Below are positions 10,160 through 24,116 of a DNA stretch of 64,000 bases, in pieces. Below the pieces are notes generated by a model. The model saw nothing but the letters and a program-made list of their open reading frames with translations, had not been told where the DNA came from and did no database searches. Made by a program: the position numbers and the translations under genes. Position 1 is the first letter of the stretch; each line of letters begins with the position of its first letter. Location of the stretch: NCBI GenBank assembly GCA_944989445.1, contig CALYLW010000054.1, positions 1 through 64,000 on the forward strand. The letters are read 5' to 3'. This stretch comes from Ampullaceana balthica. Taxonomy: Eukaryota; Mollusca; Gastropoda; Lymnaeidae.

Positions 10160-11744
10160 CAGTGGCATAGCTAGGGGGGAGGTGGGGGCGGTCCGCCACG
10201 GGTGGCACACATTTAGAAGGCATTTGAAAAGTAAAGCCATTTCCTACAGCCGCCCTTCTTCTTTTGAAAAGGGAAAACCAAGGTGTAATAAAAATATTCT
10301 TAATTTCGAGTCTTAATTAACGTATTCGCGCAACATTTGTTTGATTACACAGTGCTTGTTATAATTAACGCAAAACCGTTCAAAAATTTAAAATCGCTAA
10401 AAAAGGCATCGATTTGTTTTTAAAATTAAGCGGTATGCGTCACAGATGGCACTTTTATAATAAAACATGCACACACACAAAAACATACAAAAACACATCA
10501 CCTTTGGGCCGAGTAATATGCACTACTAATATGGCCACGACAGTTTTTGCTTGGAATTTCGACATGCGCAGAATGATGCGCTAACAAGTACCTACATGAC
10601 GAGGTGGTTCAAATATTGTGTTTAACTTGCAAGTAGTAATTTATATTATTGATTCAGTTTTCATAAAATTATTGTAACATACTAAAAATAAAATTTATTT
10701 TGTTTTTTATTATATTAAACTAGCACGCATAATTTGTGTTTTTCATTAAATAAGGTTGTTCATTAAAAATGTTACGCCTATCCAATTAAAGTAATGTGTA
10801 AATAATTTGAATTCGTAAAATTGTATGGAAAACTATTAAGATTTATGGCAAGAACATGAAAATTGTCTAATTTCTCAGTAATTAAATACCTTCAAAACAT
10901 AAATAATTTCGAAAAAAACATACTTTAAAATTTCAAGTGTCTTGGAAAAAAATTACATCTGAAGAAGTTACTAGTAAAACGAGATCAGATGCTGGTATTT
11001 TTTTCAGTTCATTGCAATCTTTTTCTTTTCTATGTTATTTATGGGAACCAGAGTTGTCTTTACATCATTTTGGGTCCCCGGGCAAAGAAATAGTGTTGGG
11101 CCCTTGGGCAAAGAAAGAGTGCCCCGCCCCCAGGAATAAAAAAAAATAAATATACATGATATATATAAATAAACATATTCCCATGGCGCTCCATTGCTCG
11201 TGGGCCCCCGGGCAAATGCCCAACGGGCCTATGCATTAAGACGGCCCTGATGGGAACCCGTCTTTTTTTTAAATTAATGCAAACTTATTTCATGGAACAA
11301 AGAGATGTGCTAATACAGAACACTGTTATATAGAGTTGGAGATATCAGCTGAACGACGAGTTAGAAGGACACAAAATATGAGTGCGGAAAATTCAGATGA
11401 CTTGGTTCTATCTTTAAAGTAAGAAGTACAGCGAGAAATTTTTTTTTAAATCCATGAATGAAATTATAAAAGAAAAGAAAAGAACGCGCTGATGAGTTGC
11501 ATGTCCTGCCAAGAAAATATTCGTGTATAATACCATGTAACCTACTACATGAAGAATTTTAACATCAAATGAATTTCTTTATTGACACTGATAAAGAACA
11601 GTTCAATATTTAAAGAAAAAAGATCCAGGTTTTTAAGGCGGTAAACCGGTACACAGGGCCGGTCTTAGCAATTGCGGGGCCCTATGTGGCTTAGTTTGCG
11701 AAATGGATTGCGTGGGACCCAGTTGGAGTAGATATAAGGTATAC

Positions 11745-13205
11745 CAGTTGTTCCCAAAATTTTTTGAGCCCACAGACCCCTTTTATAGTCAAAACTTCCC
11801 CACGGACCCCCCAAGTGAAAAAACTACATAAATGCATAATTTAAAAAAAAATTACAAATAAAAAAGCAGCATTTTGATGAAGAAGTATTTATTGAAATTA
11901 TAACTTTTGTTTAAAATAACATTGAAAACAAATAATAACTTGGATGAACATGATTTTCTGAGTGTATTAAGACCGATTCAATGTTATTGAGTAGCAACCG
12001 CAAATCCCCACGAGCACCAATTTCTAGTCGGTTTCTGTTTTTTAAAAAAAAATATTTTATGATGAGGTTCATTACGGCACTGAATATTTGTTCTACCAAG
12101 TAGGAGGACGGAAAAACAGTCAAAAACTTCTGTACAATAACCTATAATGCATGATATAATATTTGGATCTGATATCGTAACCAGAATTTGTGGTATCCTA
12201 GTTCAAACATTGTTTTAAGTTCCTTATTTCAATAAGCTGCCCTTTTATTGGTATGAAATACAAAATACACAAACAAATTGTGCAATGAAAACAATAAATT
12301 TAAGCTTTATTTTAAACTAACACGACAATAGACGTTTCGGCTAATGCCTTAGTCATTAGTCAGTACAATAACATAAAATAGGTAATTACATATATTTAAA
12401 TTCTTAAAACATATTATATCATAAAATAAATTAAAATAGTTATGTAAAATAAAAAGAAAAGGAAAACAAAAACAAACAAGGACACAGGAAATAGAAAAAA
12501 GCCTATATCCTTTGCTTTTCCTATATCCTGTGTCCTTGTTTGTTTTTGTTTTCCTTTTCTTTTTATGAGGCGTTTGGTATAAAAAAAAAGAATAGATGTA
12601 AAAAAATATATTTAAAAACCACATTTTTGTAAGTGGACTAAAAAGAATACAATAAATAGCGGTAAAAAAAAGATTTTTAAAAACCACGTTTTTATGAGTG
12701 TACTAAAAAGAAGAAAATAATTTAAAACTAATAAGTTCAAGTACTTTCATAATATAATATGACTAAAAACGTGGGGCGGGTGTTTGGTATAAAAATTAAA
12801 GATTTATAATTAAGAAGGCAAAAAAGAAGGCAAAAAAGATGTCTATAATTGAGAGAATGAGTGAACTGCATATGTTGAACCGCATAAGCGCCCGGCCAAC
12901 GTTTTTAGTCATATTATTAAATATGAAAGTACTTGAACGTATTAGTTTTAAATTATTTTCTTCTTTTTAGTACACTTATAAAAACGTGCTTTTTAAAAAT
13001 CTTTTTTTTTACCTCTATTTATTGTTATTCATTTTAATTTCCATAATAATAAAAATTGATCACAGTTTTATTATTTTATATTAAACATTGCGTGGACCCC
13101 CTGACTTTGTTCAGGGGCCACCAAATCAATTTTAATTTTCCACGGACCACCTGAATGGTACCTGGGACCACTGGGGGTCCGTACGGACCACTCTGGGAAC
13201 CACTG
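11745..13205. mobile_element. hAT-B, S2 copy
   Basis: Left end CAGTTGTTCCCAAA and right end ...CTGGGAACCACTG, a full hAT-type right terminus. Includes the long hairpin near 12446-12566. Non-coding. Confidence 0.75.
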
Positions 13206-13209
13206 ATCT

Positions 13210-16200
13210 TCTATACTAATAAAAGGCAAAGCCCTCACTGACTCACTCACTGACTGATTCATCACTAATTCTCCAACTTCCCGTGTAGTTAGAAGCATGA
13301 AACTTTGGGAAGTTGTCGAGTAGCCTCTCGCGACGAAAATTGGAGTAAAAGAATTTTAAAAATAACACTCATGGGGGCCCCAAAAACGTTTTTTTTCCTT
13401 ATATGGCCTATATAAAATTTGAAAATCACCAATTCTCCTATTTCCCGAGTAGGCAGAAGCGTGAAACTTTGGGAAGTTGTTGAGTACACTTTCGCGATGG
13501 TAACGGAAGAAAAAATATTTAAATTATCACTTCCTGAGGGCCAGGGGCCCCAATGAAGTTTTTTCCTTATATGAGCTATATAAAAACTAAAAATCACTAA
13601 TTCTCCTATTTCCCGTGTAGGTAGAAGCATGAAACACTAGGTAGTTGATAAGCACACTTCCGCGATGGTAACAAGCGAAAAAAATATTTAAAATAACACT
13701 TAATGGGGTCCGGGGGCCCAAATGTAGTTTTTTTCTTATATAAAAAACTGACTCATCACTAATTATCCAACTTCCCGTGTAGGTATTAGCATGAAACTTT
13801 GGGAACTTGCTGAGTACACTCTCTCAACGATAATTGGCTAATAAGAATTTTAAAATTCACACTGTTGGGGGCCCGGGGCCCAAAAATGCTTTTTTTCCTT
13901 ATATGGACTATATAGAATATGAAATCACTAATTTTCTCATTTCTCGAGTACGCAAAAGCATGAAAATTTGGGAAGTTGTTGAGTACAATCCCGCGATGGT
14001 AACGGGAGAAATAATATTTAAATTGTCACTTCCTGGGGGCCGGGGCCCAAAATTAAGTTTTTTCCTTATATGAGCTATATAAAAACTAAAAATCACTAAT
14101 TCTCCTATTTCCCGTGTAGGTAGAAGCATGAAACACTAGGTAGTTGATAAGCACACTTCCGCGATGGTAACAAGCGAAAAAAATATTTAAAATAACACTT
14201 AATGGGGTCCGGGGGCCCAAATGTAGTTTTTTTCTTATATAAAAAACTGACTCATCACTAATTCTCCAACTTCCCGTGTAGGTATTAGCATGAAACTTTG
14301 GGAACTTGCTGAGTACACTCTCTCAACGATAATTGGCTAATAAGAATTTTAAAATTCACACTGTTGGGGGCCCGGGGCCCAAAAATGCTTTTTTTCCTTA
14401 TATGGACTATATAGAATATGAAATCACTAATTTTCTCATTTCACGAGTACGCAAAAGCATGAAACTTTGGGAAGTTGTTGAGTACAATCCCGCGATGGTA
14501 ACGGGAGAAATAATATTTAAATTATCACTTCCTGGGGGCCGGGGCCCCAAATTAAGTTTTTTCCTTATATGAGCTATATAAAAACTAAAAATCACTAATT
14601 CTCCTATTTCCCGTGTAGGTAGAAGCATGAAACACTAGGTAGTTGATAAGCACACTTCCGCGATGGTAACAAGCGAAAAAAATATTTAAAATAACACTTA
14701 ATGGGGTCCGGGGGCCCAAATGTAGTTTTTTTCTTATATAAAAAACTGACTCATCACTAATTCTCCAACTTCCCGTGTAGGTATTAGCATGAAACTTTGG
14801 GAACTTGCTGAGTACACTCTCTCAACGATAATTGGCTAATAAGAATTTTAAAATTCACACTGTTTGGGGGCCCGGGGCCCAAAACGCTTTTTTTCCTTAT
14901 ATGGACTATGTAAAATATGAAATCACTAATTTTCTCATTTCTCGAGTACGCAAAAGCATGAAACTTTGGGAAGTTGTTGAGTACAATCCCGCGATGGTAA
15001 CGGGAGAAAAAATATTTAAATTATCACTTCCTGGGGGCCGGGGCCCCAAATTAAGTTTTTTCCTTATATGAGCTTTATAAAAACTAAAAATCACTAATTC
15101 TCCTATTTCCCGTGTAGGTAGAAGCATGAAACACTAGGGTAGTTGATAAGCACACTTCCGCGATGGTAACAAGCGAAAAAAATATTTAAAATAACACTTA
15201 ATGGGGTCCGGGGGCCCAAATGTAGTTTCTTCTTATATTAAAACAGACTCATCACTAATCTCGGATTTACCGTGTAGGTAGAAGCATGAAACTTTGGGAA
15301 GAGTAGTTTTAAGTACACTTTCACGATGGTAACAGGTAAAAACAATATTTAAATTATCACTTACTGGGGGCCGGGGGCCAAAATGTAGTCTTTTCTTATA
15401 TTAAAACTGACTCATCACTAATTCTCGGACTTCCCGTGTATGTAGAAGCATGAAACCTTGGGAAGTTATCAAGTAGCCTCTCTCGACGACAAATGGCGAA
15501 AAAGAATTTATAAATTCAGCTTCATGGGGGCCGGGGGCCCAAAATCTTTTTTTCCCCTTCCATTTGCTATATAAACATTTGAAAATCACTAATCCTCCTA
15601 TTTCCCGAGTAGGTAGAAGCATGAAACTTTGGGAAGTTGTTGAGTACACTTCCGCGATGGTAATAGGCGAAAAAATATTCAAAATTTCACTTACTGGGGC
15701 CCAGGGGCCAAAATGTAGTTTTTTTCCTTATATGAGTTATATAAAAACTGAAAATCACTAATTCTCCTAATTCCTGTGTAGGAAGTAGCATGAAACTTTG
15801 AGTAGTTGTTAAGTAACATTCTGCGATGGTAACAGGTTAAAAAACTATCTAGATTATCACTTACTGGGGGCCGGGGGCCAAAATGTAGTTTTCTTCTTAT
15901 ATAAAAAACTGACTCATCACTAATTCTCCAATTTCTCGTGTTGTTAGCAGCATGAAACTTTGGAGAGTTGTTAAGTACACTTCCACGATGGTAACAGGTG
16001 AAAAAGAATTTTGAAATTCACACTCATGGGGGCCGGGGGCCCAAAAACGTTTTTTTCCTCATTCTGGCTTTATAAAAAATAAAAATCCCTTATTCTCCTA
16101 TTTCCCGAGAAGGTAGAAGCATGAAACTTTGGGTAGTTGTTGGATAACATTCCGCGATGGTAACAGGTGGAACAATTATATAAATTATCACATAACGGGG

Positions 16201-16581
16201 GCCGTGGGCCGAAATGTAATTTTTTTTCTTTATGAGCTATATAAAAACTGAAAATCACTAATTCTCCTATTTCCCGTGTAGGTGGAAGCATGAAACTTTG
16301 GGCGGTTGTTGAGTACCCCCCCCCCGCAATGGTAGCAGACGGAGAAAAATTAAATTATCAGCTCGATAGGTTCACGGGAAGTGTGTCATTTTTTTACTTT
16401 TCGTTTTTGTTTTTCTGCGGGACTACAACAGACAGACAGACAAGACGGTGAAGTTAATATATGTATTATATCCATCATGATCCATTTTGAAATCAATTTG
16501 TGTTTTGAATTTGTGTTACGCGGGTTCTCAATGCTTACTGAAATCCTAATTTACCGCAGCGAAGCGCGGGTATTTTGCTAG
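13210..16581 (+). mobile_element. Complete non-autonomous Helitron with satellite-like interior
   Basis: The 5' end is TCTATACTAATAAAAGG. The 3' end carries a hairpin at 16554-16569 (CCGC-A-GC-GAA-GC-GCGG) followed 8 bases later by CTAG at 16578-16581, the canonical Helitron terminus. S1 lacks exactly this piece: there 'atct' is followed directly by TCTAAACT. The interior is ~166-bp monomers, with a 499-bp higher-order repeat at about 13740-15238. No Rep/helicase ORF; the longest frames are repeat-derived and not genes. Confidence 0.85.
13740..15238. repeat. Three 499-bp higher-order repeats within the Helitron
   Basis: Equivalent positions recur at 13834, 14333 and 14832, exactly 499 bases apart, and the three copies are nearly identical. 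Each comprises three diverged ~166-bp monomers, so homogenisation acts on the trimer. Confidence 0.88.
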
Positions 16582-18115
16582 TCTAAACTAATAAAAGGCA
16601 ATGCCCTCACTCACTGACTGACTCATCACTAATTCTCCAACTTCCCGTGTAGGTAGAAGCATGAAACTTTGGGAAGTTGTTGAGTAGCCTCTCGCAACGA
16701 AAATTGGCGTAAAAGAATTTTACAATTCACACTCATGGGGGCCGGGGGCCCAAAAACGTTTTTTCTCCTTATATTGACTTTATAAAATATGAAAATTACT
16801 AACTCTCCTATTTCCCGAGTAGGCAGAATCATGAAACTTTGGTAAGTTGTTGAGTACAATCCCGTAATGGTAACAGGCGAACAAATATTTAAATTATCAC
16901 TTCCTGGGGGGCCGGGGGCCCAAATGAAGTTTATTCCTTAAATTAGCTAAATAAAATATGAAAACCACTAATTCTCCTATTTCCCGTGTAGGTAAAAGCA
17001 TGGAACTTTGGGTAGTTGTTAAGTACACTGTCACCATGGTAACAGGCGAAAACAATATTTAAATTATCACTTACTGGGGGCGGGGGGGGGGCTAAAATTT
17101 ATTTTTATATATTAAAACTAATTTTCCACTTTCCCATGTAAGTAGAAACATGAAACTTTGGGAAATTTTTAAGTACAGACCTGCGACGGTAACATGCAAA
17201 AAAAATATTTAATTTGCCACTCACTGGGGGCCGGAGGGTCCAAATGTATTTTTTCTTATATACAAAATGACTCATCATTAATTCTCCAATTTTCCATATA
17301 GCTAAAATAATGAAACTTTGGGAAATTGTTGAGTACACTCCCGCGATGGTAACATGCGGAAAAAATATTTAAATTGTCATTCACGGGGGGCCGAGGGCCC
17401 AAATGAATTTTTTCTTATATAAAAAACTAATCATCACAAATTCTCCAACTTTCCCTGTAGGGAGAAGCATGAAGTTTTGGGAAGCTGTTGAGTACAGTCC
17501 CGGGATGGTAAAAGGCGAATTTGTTTTTTTAATTATCACTCACTGGGGGCCCGGGACGCAAATGTAATTTTTTACACCTTATATGAGCCAAATTACAAAC
17601 AAAAAACTTTGGATACTGTGTAAATGTATTTTTACAAATCTTGGAAGATAAAAACTTGAAGGCCTATATTAAAATTCGTTAGAGCATGAAAATTATATTT
17701 TTTCAATCTTTTGTAGTCGAGGGCCCCTAATCTCTTTTTCGTAAAAGTTTAAGATATTTTAACCATTCGATTTCACTCGATTTTTTAAAACAAATTTTGA
17801 CTAAAAAATATATTCATCATGATCCAAATTGAAATAAGCTTTTGTTGTGAACTATACAAATTACACGGATAGGGCCCCCGGCCCTTATTTTAGTTTTTTT
17901 AATATGTATTAATAGTACATGTATTTTATTCATCCCAAGGCCATTAAATTTTAGGAAGTTTTTGGGTACGCTCCAGCGAAAGTTTCTGGCATTGAAAGTA
18001 CAGTTTTAAAAACTCCACTAATTAGGGGCAGTTTTTTTAACATTAGTTATATAAGGTAATTTAAAAAGTGGCTACTGGGTAAATGGATGAATTATTGACC
18101 AAATTTTGCTTAGAA
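16582..18115 (+). mobile_element. 3'-truncated Helitron array, second in tandem (S2)
   Basis: Starts TCTAAACTAATAAAAGG immediately after the CTAG of the preceding Helitron. It matches 4195-5725 closely and likewise ends without hairpin or CTAG at the junction with the hAT-A transposase relic. Confidence 0.78.
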
Positions 18116-18290
18116 TTTTTTCACCAATTACTATCAGTGTATATAGTTGTGAAAAGAGCTACTCCAAACTCTAGTTGATAAAAAATTATCTTCGTGTCAC
18201 AATGAGTGAATTAAGACTGCAAAAACTTGCAATATTGTCCATAGAAAAAAATTTACAAATAATTTAAATTTTGATGGCAGAAAATCACGA
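18116..18290 (+). pseudogene. hAT transposase C-terminal relic (S2)
   Basis: S2 equivalent of 5726-5900, with the same dimerisation signature and internal stop. Confidence 0.7.
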
Positions 18291-18677
18291 TTTTTCTACT
18301 ATGAAAGTTAGTTACGTAAATTTATAAATATGTTTACATACTATTGTATACAATTTCTTTGTTTATAAAAAAATTATTTATTTATAAATACAAAAATAAA
18401 AGCATATAAATTAGTATTGTTTTTGGGTGCAAATTTGGAATAAGTTTCGTCTCATGGACCTGCGACCTCAATAACATTCTTGTGGCCTTCAAAAAAAGTA
18501 TCTTGTATTTTTATAAAAGTGTATTTATAGGTATATCAACTTATGCGGCCTATTTTATTACTGCTTTCATAAGTAGTTCATGCAATGGTAAAAATGTTCC
18601 CCACCTTTACTTCGATTCAATTACAATTATTTATTCATGTTTATTAATTTATAAAAACCATCATATGATAGACTTAA

Positions 18678-19045
18678 GGGGCCATCCATAAATTACCTCA
18701 AGTGATTTTGGCTAATTTTACACCCCCTCCCCCCTCGTCACAAAAACTTAGACCCCTTCTTCAATATGACGTAAAAAGCTCCCCCCCCCCATAAAAGCCG
18801 TATTTTCTGTTTGAAAATGAGCATATTTCAAATCATTTTTTTTGTCATTTAAATATGTGTTTTTGTATAAGGCTGCACTTTAATATCGTAACACTCGTGA
18901 AGCCATATAAAACGTCATTAAATAAAGTGTCGGTGATTTAAGTGGAACTTTTATTTAAAATTGCGCGTTTTGATGTGAAGTCACATGTGTGACTCTCCTC
19001 TCCCCCGTCCCCCCCATCTGCATGACGTTATCTATGGACGGTCCC
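18678..19045. mobile_element. MITE-G (S2 copy)
   Basis: Inverted ends GGGGCCATCCATAAATTAC and ...ATGGACGGTCCC flanked by TAA, as in S1. Confidence 0.62.
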
Positions 19046-19102
19046 TAAAAGGGCGGCAAATTGTAGACCACCCCGGCGGCAAAAGTTCTAGCTACGCCAC
19101 TG

Positions 19103-19760
19103 GCCAACATCGTAACGAAACAACAAAAGCTGGAGGAGGTACATAAATTTAAATATCTAGGAGCCATTATATCTAGAGATGGTACATGTGAAGCTTGAAT
19201 TCCAGCTAGAATTGGGTCGGCAATGGCAGCAATGACGAAGTTAAACAAAATATGGAACAGCAAAAACATTAGCTTCAAAACAAAGCTCAGACTTTACGGA
19301 ACTCTCGTTAAAACCATTGTCCTTTATGGATGTGAGACCTTGACACTAATGGCAGCAACTGAAAGCAAGCTGCATGCATTTGAAAACAAATGCATGAGGA
19401 AAATTATCCAGATCTCCTATTTAGAACACAAAACCAATGAATATGTCTGGGACAGAATAAACTCTATTGCGGGTCATCAATAAACCATAATAACAACAAT
19501 TAAGAGACGTAAGATGGCATGGTTCGGTCATGTATTGCGACATGATACCCTGACAAAAATTATATTATCCTTCAAGGCGCTGTAGAAGGGGGCCGGCGAA
19601 GAGGTCGACAGCGGAAAAGCTGGCTGGACAACATAAAGGAATGGAAAGGGACGAAATTGCATGAATTATTGGCCGCCGCTCAAAATAGGCAAATGTGGAT
19701 ATCGTTGTCTGTTGATGTGTCCATGCGCTCCCGCCAACGACCGAAACGGTCACGGGACTG
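19103..19760 (+). pseudogene. Non-LTR RT C-terminal region (S2)
   Basis: Same as 6722-7385, including both stops. One 3-base indel in the ATT repeat near 19560 changes the frame relationship. The tail to 19900 is non-coding. Confidence 0.83.
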
Positions 19761-19900
19761 ATGCTGATTACTATCTTTCCTTCTATATCGTGAATCTCAG
19801 TGTGGTGGGCATAGTGCGAAGCTGTGCGGGTGTGAACAATACTATAAGATACAGACTGCGTCTTGCTTGCTGTAGTTTCTGGTCAATTATATATAGACTA

Positions 19901-21465
19901 GCGTATCACCCGTCAAAAATGACGGAAGTTTTTCAAAATAAATACACATCAGATTAAGAAATAACGTAATACAGTTTTTTCATTTATTTTATTTATTTTT
20001 ATTTGATTCATTTATTATCATATTGAACAATTTTATGCGGACCGTTCGAAAAGAGTTTTATTTGGTGCAGTAATTTTTGGTGCGCACTATTGAACAAATC
20101 AGCATTAAATCCAAGAAGCATAAAAGCCATTACGGGAATTATGTATGTTGATTGTCAACATGTGATGTGCAATTTATTTGCCAGTAATCACTGCACCAGA
20201 AAGCACTGGTACAAATATATTTGATTAATTGTGTTGTCCTTGAGAAAATTTAGGTGACGATAAGAACTGTTAATTTCTTTTAAGCTCTCTTGAAATTTAA
20301 TTGACAATACTGTGAGACCTTACTATTAATGACTTGTGTTTCTAAAAAAATTATATTTGTAACTTAAACTTAGTTTTACAAAACATTAAATTCAAATAAA
20401 ATAATAAATTTAATATTGCATTTATTTATACTTACAGAAACTATAAAATTAATATATCAAGGTAAATCTATATTTATCATTAACATTTATTCAGCAACTC
20501 CAAGCATTTTATCATCTTTCGGCATTATATTAGTGGCGAGCCACTTATCTTCGATCCCTATTTTAAGGGATACAATGACAATGAAATGAAGTACATGTAC
20601 AATGATTTGCGTACCTATGGTTAACACTAAATAAAATTTTTAAAAGAAATTAAAAAATTATGCTATTTTTCGATTTTTAATTTTCGATAAGAATGGTAAC
20701 TTGAACGTAGTAAACAAATCAACATATTTAAAATTGACTTTGTTAATCACATAATCATGGATACATTTATTGACTATTAGTATCATTTAAAAAAATTTAA
20801 ATGATTATTAAAAATGAGGCCAAAACATTTGACACCTTTTATTATCAAGTAACATTTTTAGAAAACAATTCATAGTTCCAGTCCTTGACGATGAAGAACA
20901 TAGGTGAAGTAAAGTAGTTACCGCACACGGCCATCAAGACCAGTGAAGAAAAGTGATTATTCTTTTCAAAATTTATTGTTTGATTACATGTAGCATGTAA
21001 CTAACCGAATTCATGCCAAATGTTTTAGGGATGTAGGCAATATGGGCATACGGGGGCTTACGTCGCTACCACGTCTGTACAGGGAAAATAGTGCACCGGT
21101 CCCTGGTGCAATAGAAAACGCCTGCCGGTCCGCCATACTTAAAAGTTTGAGAAGCACTGCCCTAGATGAGGAACATAAGTTAAATAAATGACATTTGTAC
21201 ATCAATATACATAGTTCCAGTTGTCTGTATGTATGTAATGCTGTTAGGTGGCGCTGCGATCGATTTTGTTTTGCTACTAATTTTAGAAAGCAGCGCATCA
21301 AATTACTGCACCAAAAATAACACTTTTCGAAAGTTCCGCATAGAATTGTTCAATACGATCATAAATTAATCAAATAAAAATAAATGAACGTTCTGTATTA
21401 CGTTATTTTTTAATCTGGTGTGTATTTATTTTGAAAACTTCCGTCATTTTTTACGGTTGATACGC
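19901..21465. mobile_element. MITE-T copy B
   Basis: Nearly identical to copy A in length and sequence. It marks the S2/S3 junction. Confidence 0.8.
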
Positions 21466-21653
21466 CGCGGGTCTCTCCAGAGTTCCTTCTCTTCATTCAT
21501 TCACATCCGTTTGCCCAAACCCACCCCATTTTGACAACTGTGTCTTTCAGGAAGTCTTCACCCGTCACTAAATCATTAGCGGCGTATGTTACGCCTCGGG
21601 TCAGCTATTAGATAAATAATACAATTATATTTTCAACTTTATTGGTGTACAAA

Positions 21654-21687
<34 letters not shown>

Positions 21688-21840
21688 CTACACGAACATG
21701 TGCAAATGAGCATGACAAATGACCCTCGCTGGGGTCGTCCGATCACCGTTGGCAAGCGTAGTAGGATGAAAAGACAAAAAAAAGAGGGGGCAACAATTTT
21801 TCTTGCGCTAAGTTGCGTTGTTCCTTCACAGAATAACTTG

Positions 21841-21913
21841 TGATTTTAAGTGTAGTGGTTATCACGTCCGCCTTGCACGCGGAGAGTCCTGGGATCAAGC
21901 CATTGTGGGAACA
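21841..21913 (+). pseudogene. tRNA-Val-like relic (S3 copy)
   Basis: Third copy of the tRNA-like relic, with TGC in the anticodon position and a degraded T-arm. Confidence 0.5.
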
Positions 21914-22372
21914 ATTTTTTTTTAATTTAAAAATGTTTGTTTCTGCCCGTTCTTTTTCCCCCTTTTTGAGAACATCAGCGTTTATGGTTGGCAAGGGATG
22001 GTAGTAAAGGTTGGGTGGGCAGGTATCAACAACCGCAGTACACATGTCTCCACGTTTAATCGCTTTTTTCCCCATTACTTCGTGCTGCTGTTTGTGTCCG
22101 TTCTCCTCGTTCTTTGCACTATCTATGATGAGCAAGTCTGCGCCGTATGCTGCGCCGCGGGTCGTATCTAGTAGGCACTATATTTTGTCAGTGAGAAAGA
22201 ACACTTTATCTTAAAATTAAAATAAATTCTTACTAGATCCGACCCACAGCGCAACATAAGCTGCAGAATCGCTCATAGATCGTGCAAAGAAAGTGGGAAA
22301 AGAACAGGCACAAACTTCCCGCAGTGCGCATAATGGTAGTTGTTTTGAAGCATTACTATCTTATGCAACCTA

Positions 22373-22530
22373 AGATTTGCTGATGACATAGATCATTTGG
22401 CTTGGCGCAGTAAAGAACGACAGGAGCTCACTGACAAACTTGCAGCCAGGCCAGGTGCATATGGGATGGAAATTAGCTCAGAGAAAAGCAAGATATTGGT
22501 TAATAACTCAGCTGCCAGTATGGCCAACAT
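22373..22530 (+). pseudogene. Non-LTR RT fragment with FADD (S3)
   Basis: Third copy of the RT palm fragment, cut by hAT-A after GCCAACAT at 22523-22530. Confidence 0.78.
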
Positions 22531-24116
22531 CAGTGGCATAGCTAGGGGGGAGGTGGGGGCGGTCCGCCACGGGTGGCACACATTTAGAAGGCATTTGAAA
22601 AGTAAAGCCATTTCCTACAGCCGCCCTTCTTCTTTTGAAAAGGGAAAACCAAGGTGTAATAAAAATATTCTTAATTTCGAGTCTTAATTAACGTATTCGC
22701 GCAACATTTGTTTGATTACACAGTGCTTGTTATAATTAACGCAAAACCGTTCAAAAATTTAAAATCGCTAAAAAAGGCATCGATTTGTTTTTAAAATTAA
22801 GCGGTATGCGTCACAGATGGCACTTTTATAATAAAACATGCACACACACAAAAACATACAAAAACACATCACCGTTGGGCCGAGTAATATGCACTACTAA
22901 TATGGCCACGACAGTTTTTGCTTGGAATTTCGACATGCGCAGAATGATGCGCTAACAAGTACCTACATGACGAGGTGGTTCAAATATTGTGTTTAACTTG
23001 CAAGTAGTAATTTATATTATTGATTCAGTTTTCATAAAATTATTGTAACATACTAAAAATAAAATTTATTTTGTTTTTTATTATATTAAACTAGCACGCA
23101 TAATTTGTGTTTTTCATTAAATAAGGTTGTTCATTAAAAATGTTACGCCTATCCAATTAAAGTAATGTGTAAATAATTTGAATTCGTAAAATTGTATGGA
23201 AAACTATTAAGATTTATGGCAAGAACATGAAAATTGTCTAATTTCTCAGTAATTAAATACCTTCAAAACATAAATAATTTCGAAAAAAACATACTTTAAA
23301 ATTTCAAGTGTCTTGGAAAAAAATTACATCTGAAGAAGTTACTAGTAAAACGAGATCAGATGCTGGTATTTTTTTCAGTTCATTGCAATCTTTTTCTTTT
23401 CTATGTTATTTATGGGAACCAGAGTTGTCTTTACATCATTTTGGGTCCCCGGGCAAAGAAATAGTGTTGGGCCCTTGGGCAAAGAAAGAGTGCCCCGCCC
23501 CCAGGAATAAAAAAAAATAAATATACATGATATATATAAATAAACATATTCCCATGGGGCTCCATTGCTCGTGGGCCCCCGGGCAAATGCCCAACGGGCC
23601 TATGCATTAAGACGGCCCTGATGGGAACCCGTCTTTTTTTTAAATTAATGCAAACTTATTTCATGGAACAAAGAGATGTGCTAATACAGAACACTGTTAT
23701 ATAGAGTTGGAGATATCAGCTGAACGACGAGTTAGAAGGACACAAAATATGAGTGCGGAAAATTCAGATGACTTGGTTCTATCTTTAAAGTAAGAAGTAC
23801 AGCGAGAAATGTTTTTTTTTAATCCATGAATGAAATTATAAAAGAAAAGAAAAGAACGCGCTGATGAGTTGCATGTCCTGGCAAGAAAATATTCGTGTAT
23901 AATACCATGTAACCTACTACATGAAGAATTTTAACATCAAATGAATTTCTTTATTGACACTGATAAAGAACAGTTCAATATTTAAAGAAAAAAGATCCAG
24001 GTTTTTAAGTCGGTAAACCGGTACAGAGGGCCGGTCTTAGCAATTGCGGGGCCCTATGCGGCTTAGTTTGCGAAATGGATTGCGTGGGACCCAGTTGGAG
24101 TAGATATAAGGTATAC

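Larger units (their letters stand above)
10160..19102 (+). mobile_element. hAT-A element, S2 copy
   Basis: Same termini and same flanking GCCAACAT duplications (10152-10159 and 19103-19110) as S1. It spans 8943 bp because it contains hAT-B (11745-13205), a complete Helitron (13210-16581), a second truncated Helitron array (16582-18115), a transposase relic and MITE-G. Confidence 0.87.
9086..19900. repeat. Segment S2 of the array
   Basis: Near-identical to S1 except for a longer TA tract, scattered substitutions and small indels, and one additional Helitron at 13210-16581 (3372 bp), which accounts for nearly all of the length difference. 9086-10001 has no recognisable gene other than the tRNA-like relic. 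Confidence 0.88.

Noticed and set aside
13740..15238. Regular repeats that could suggest a CRISPR array
   Set aside because: The unit is 166/499 bp without short spacers, in a eukaryotic Helitron.
13289..16291. Many minus- and plus-strand frames of 60-113 codons with recurring similar peptides
   Set aside because: They are translations of the ~166-bp Helitron repeat. They recur with the repeat period and have no domain.
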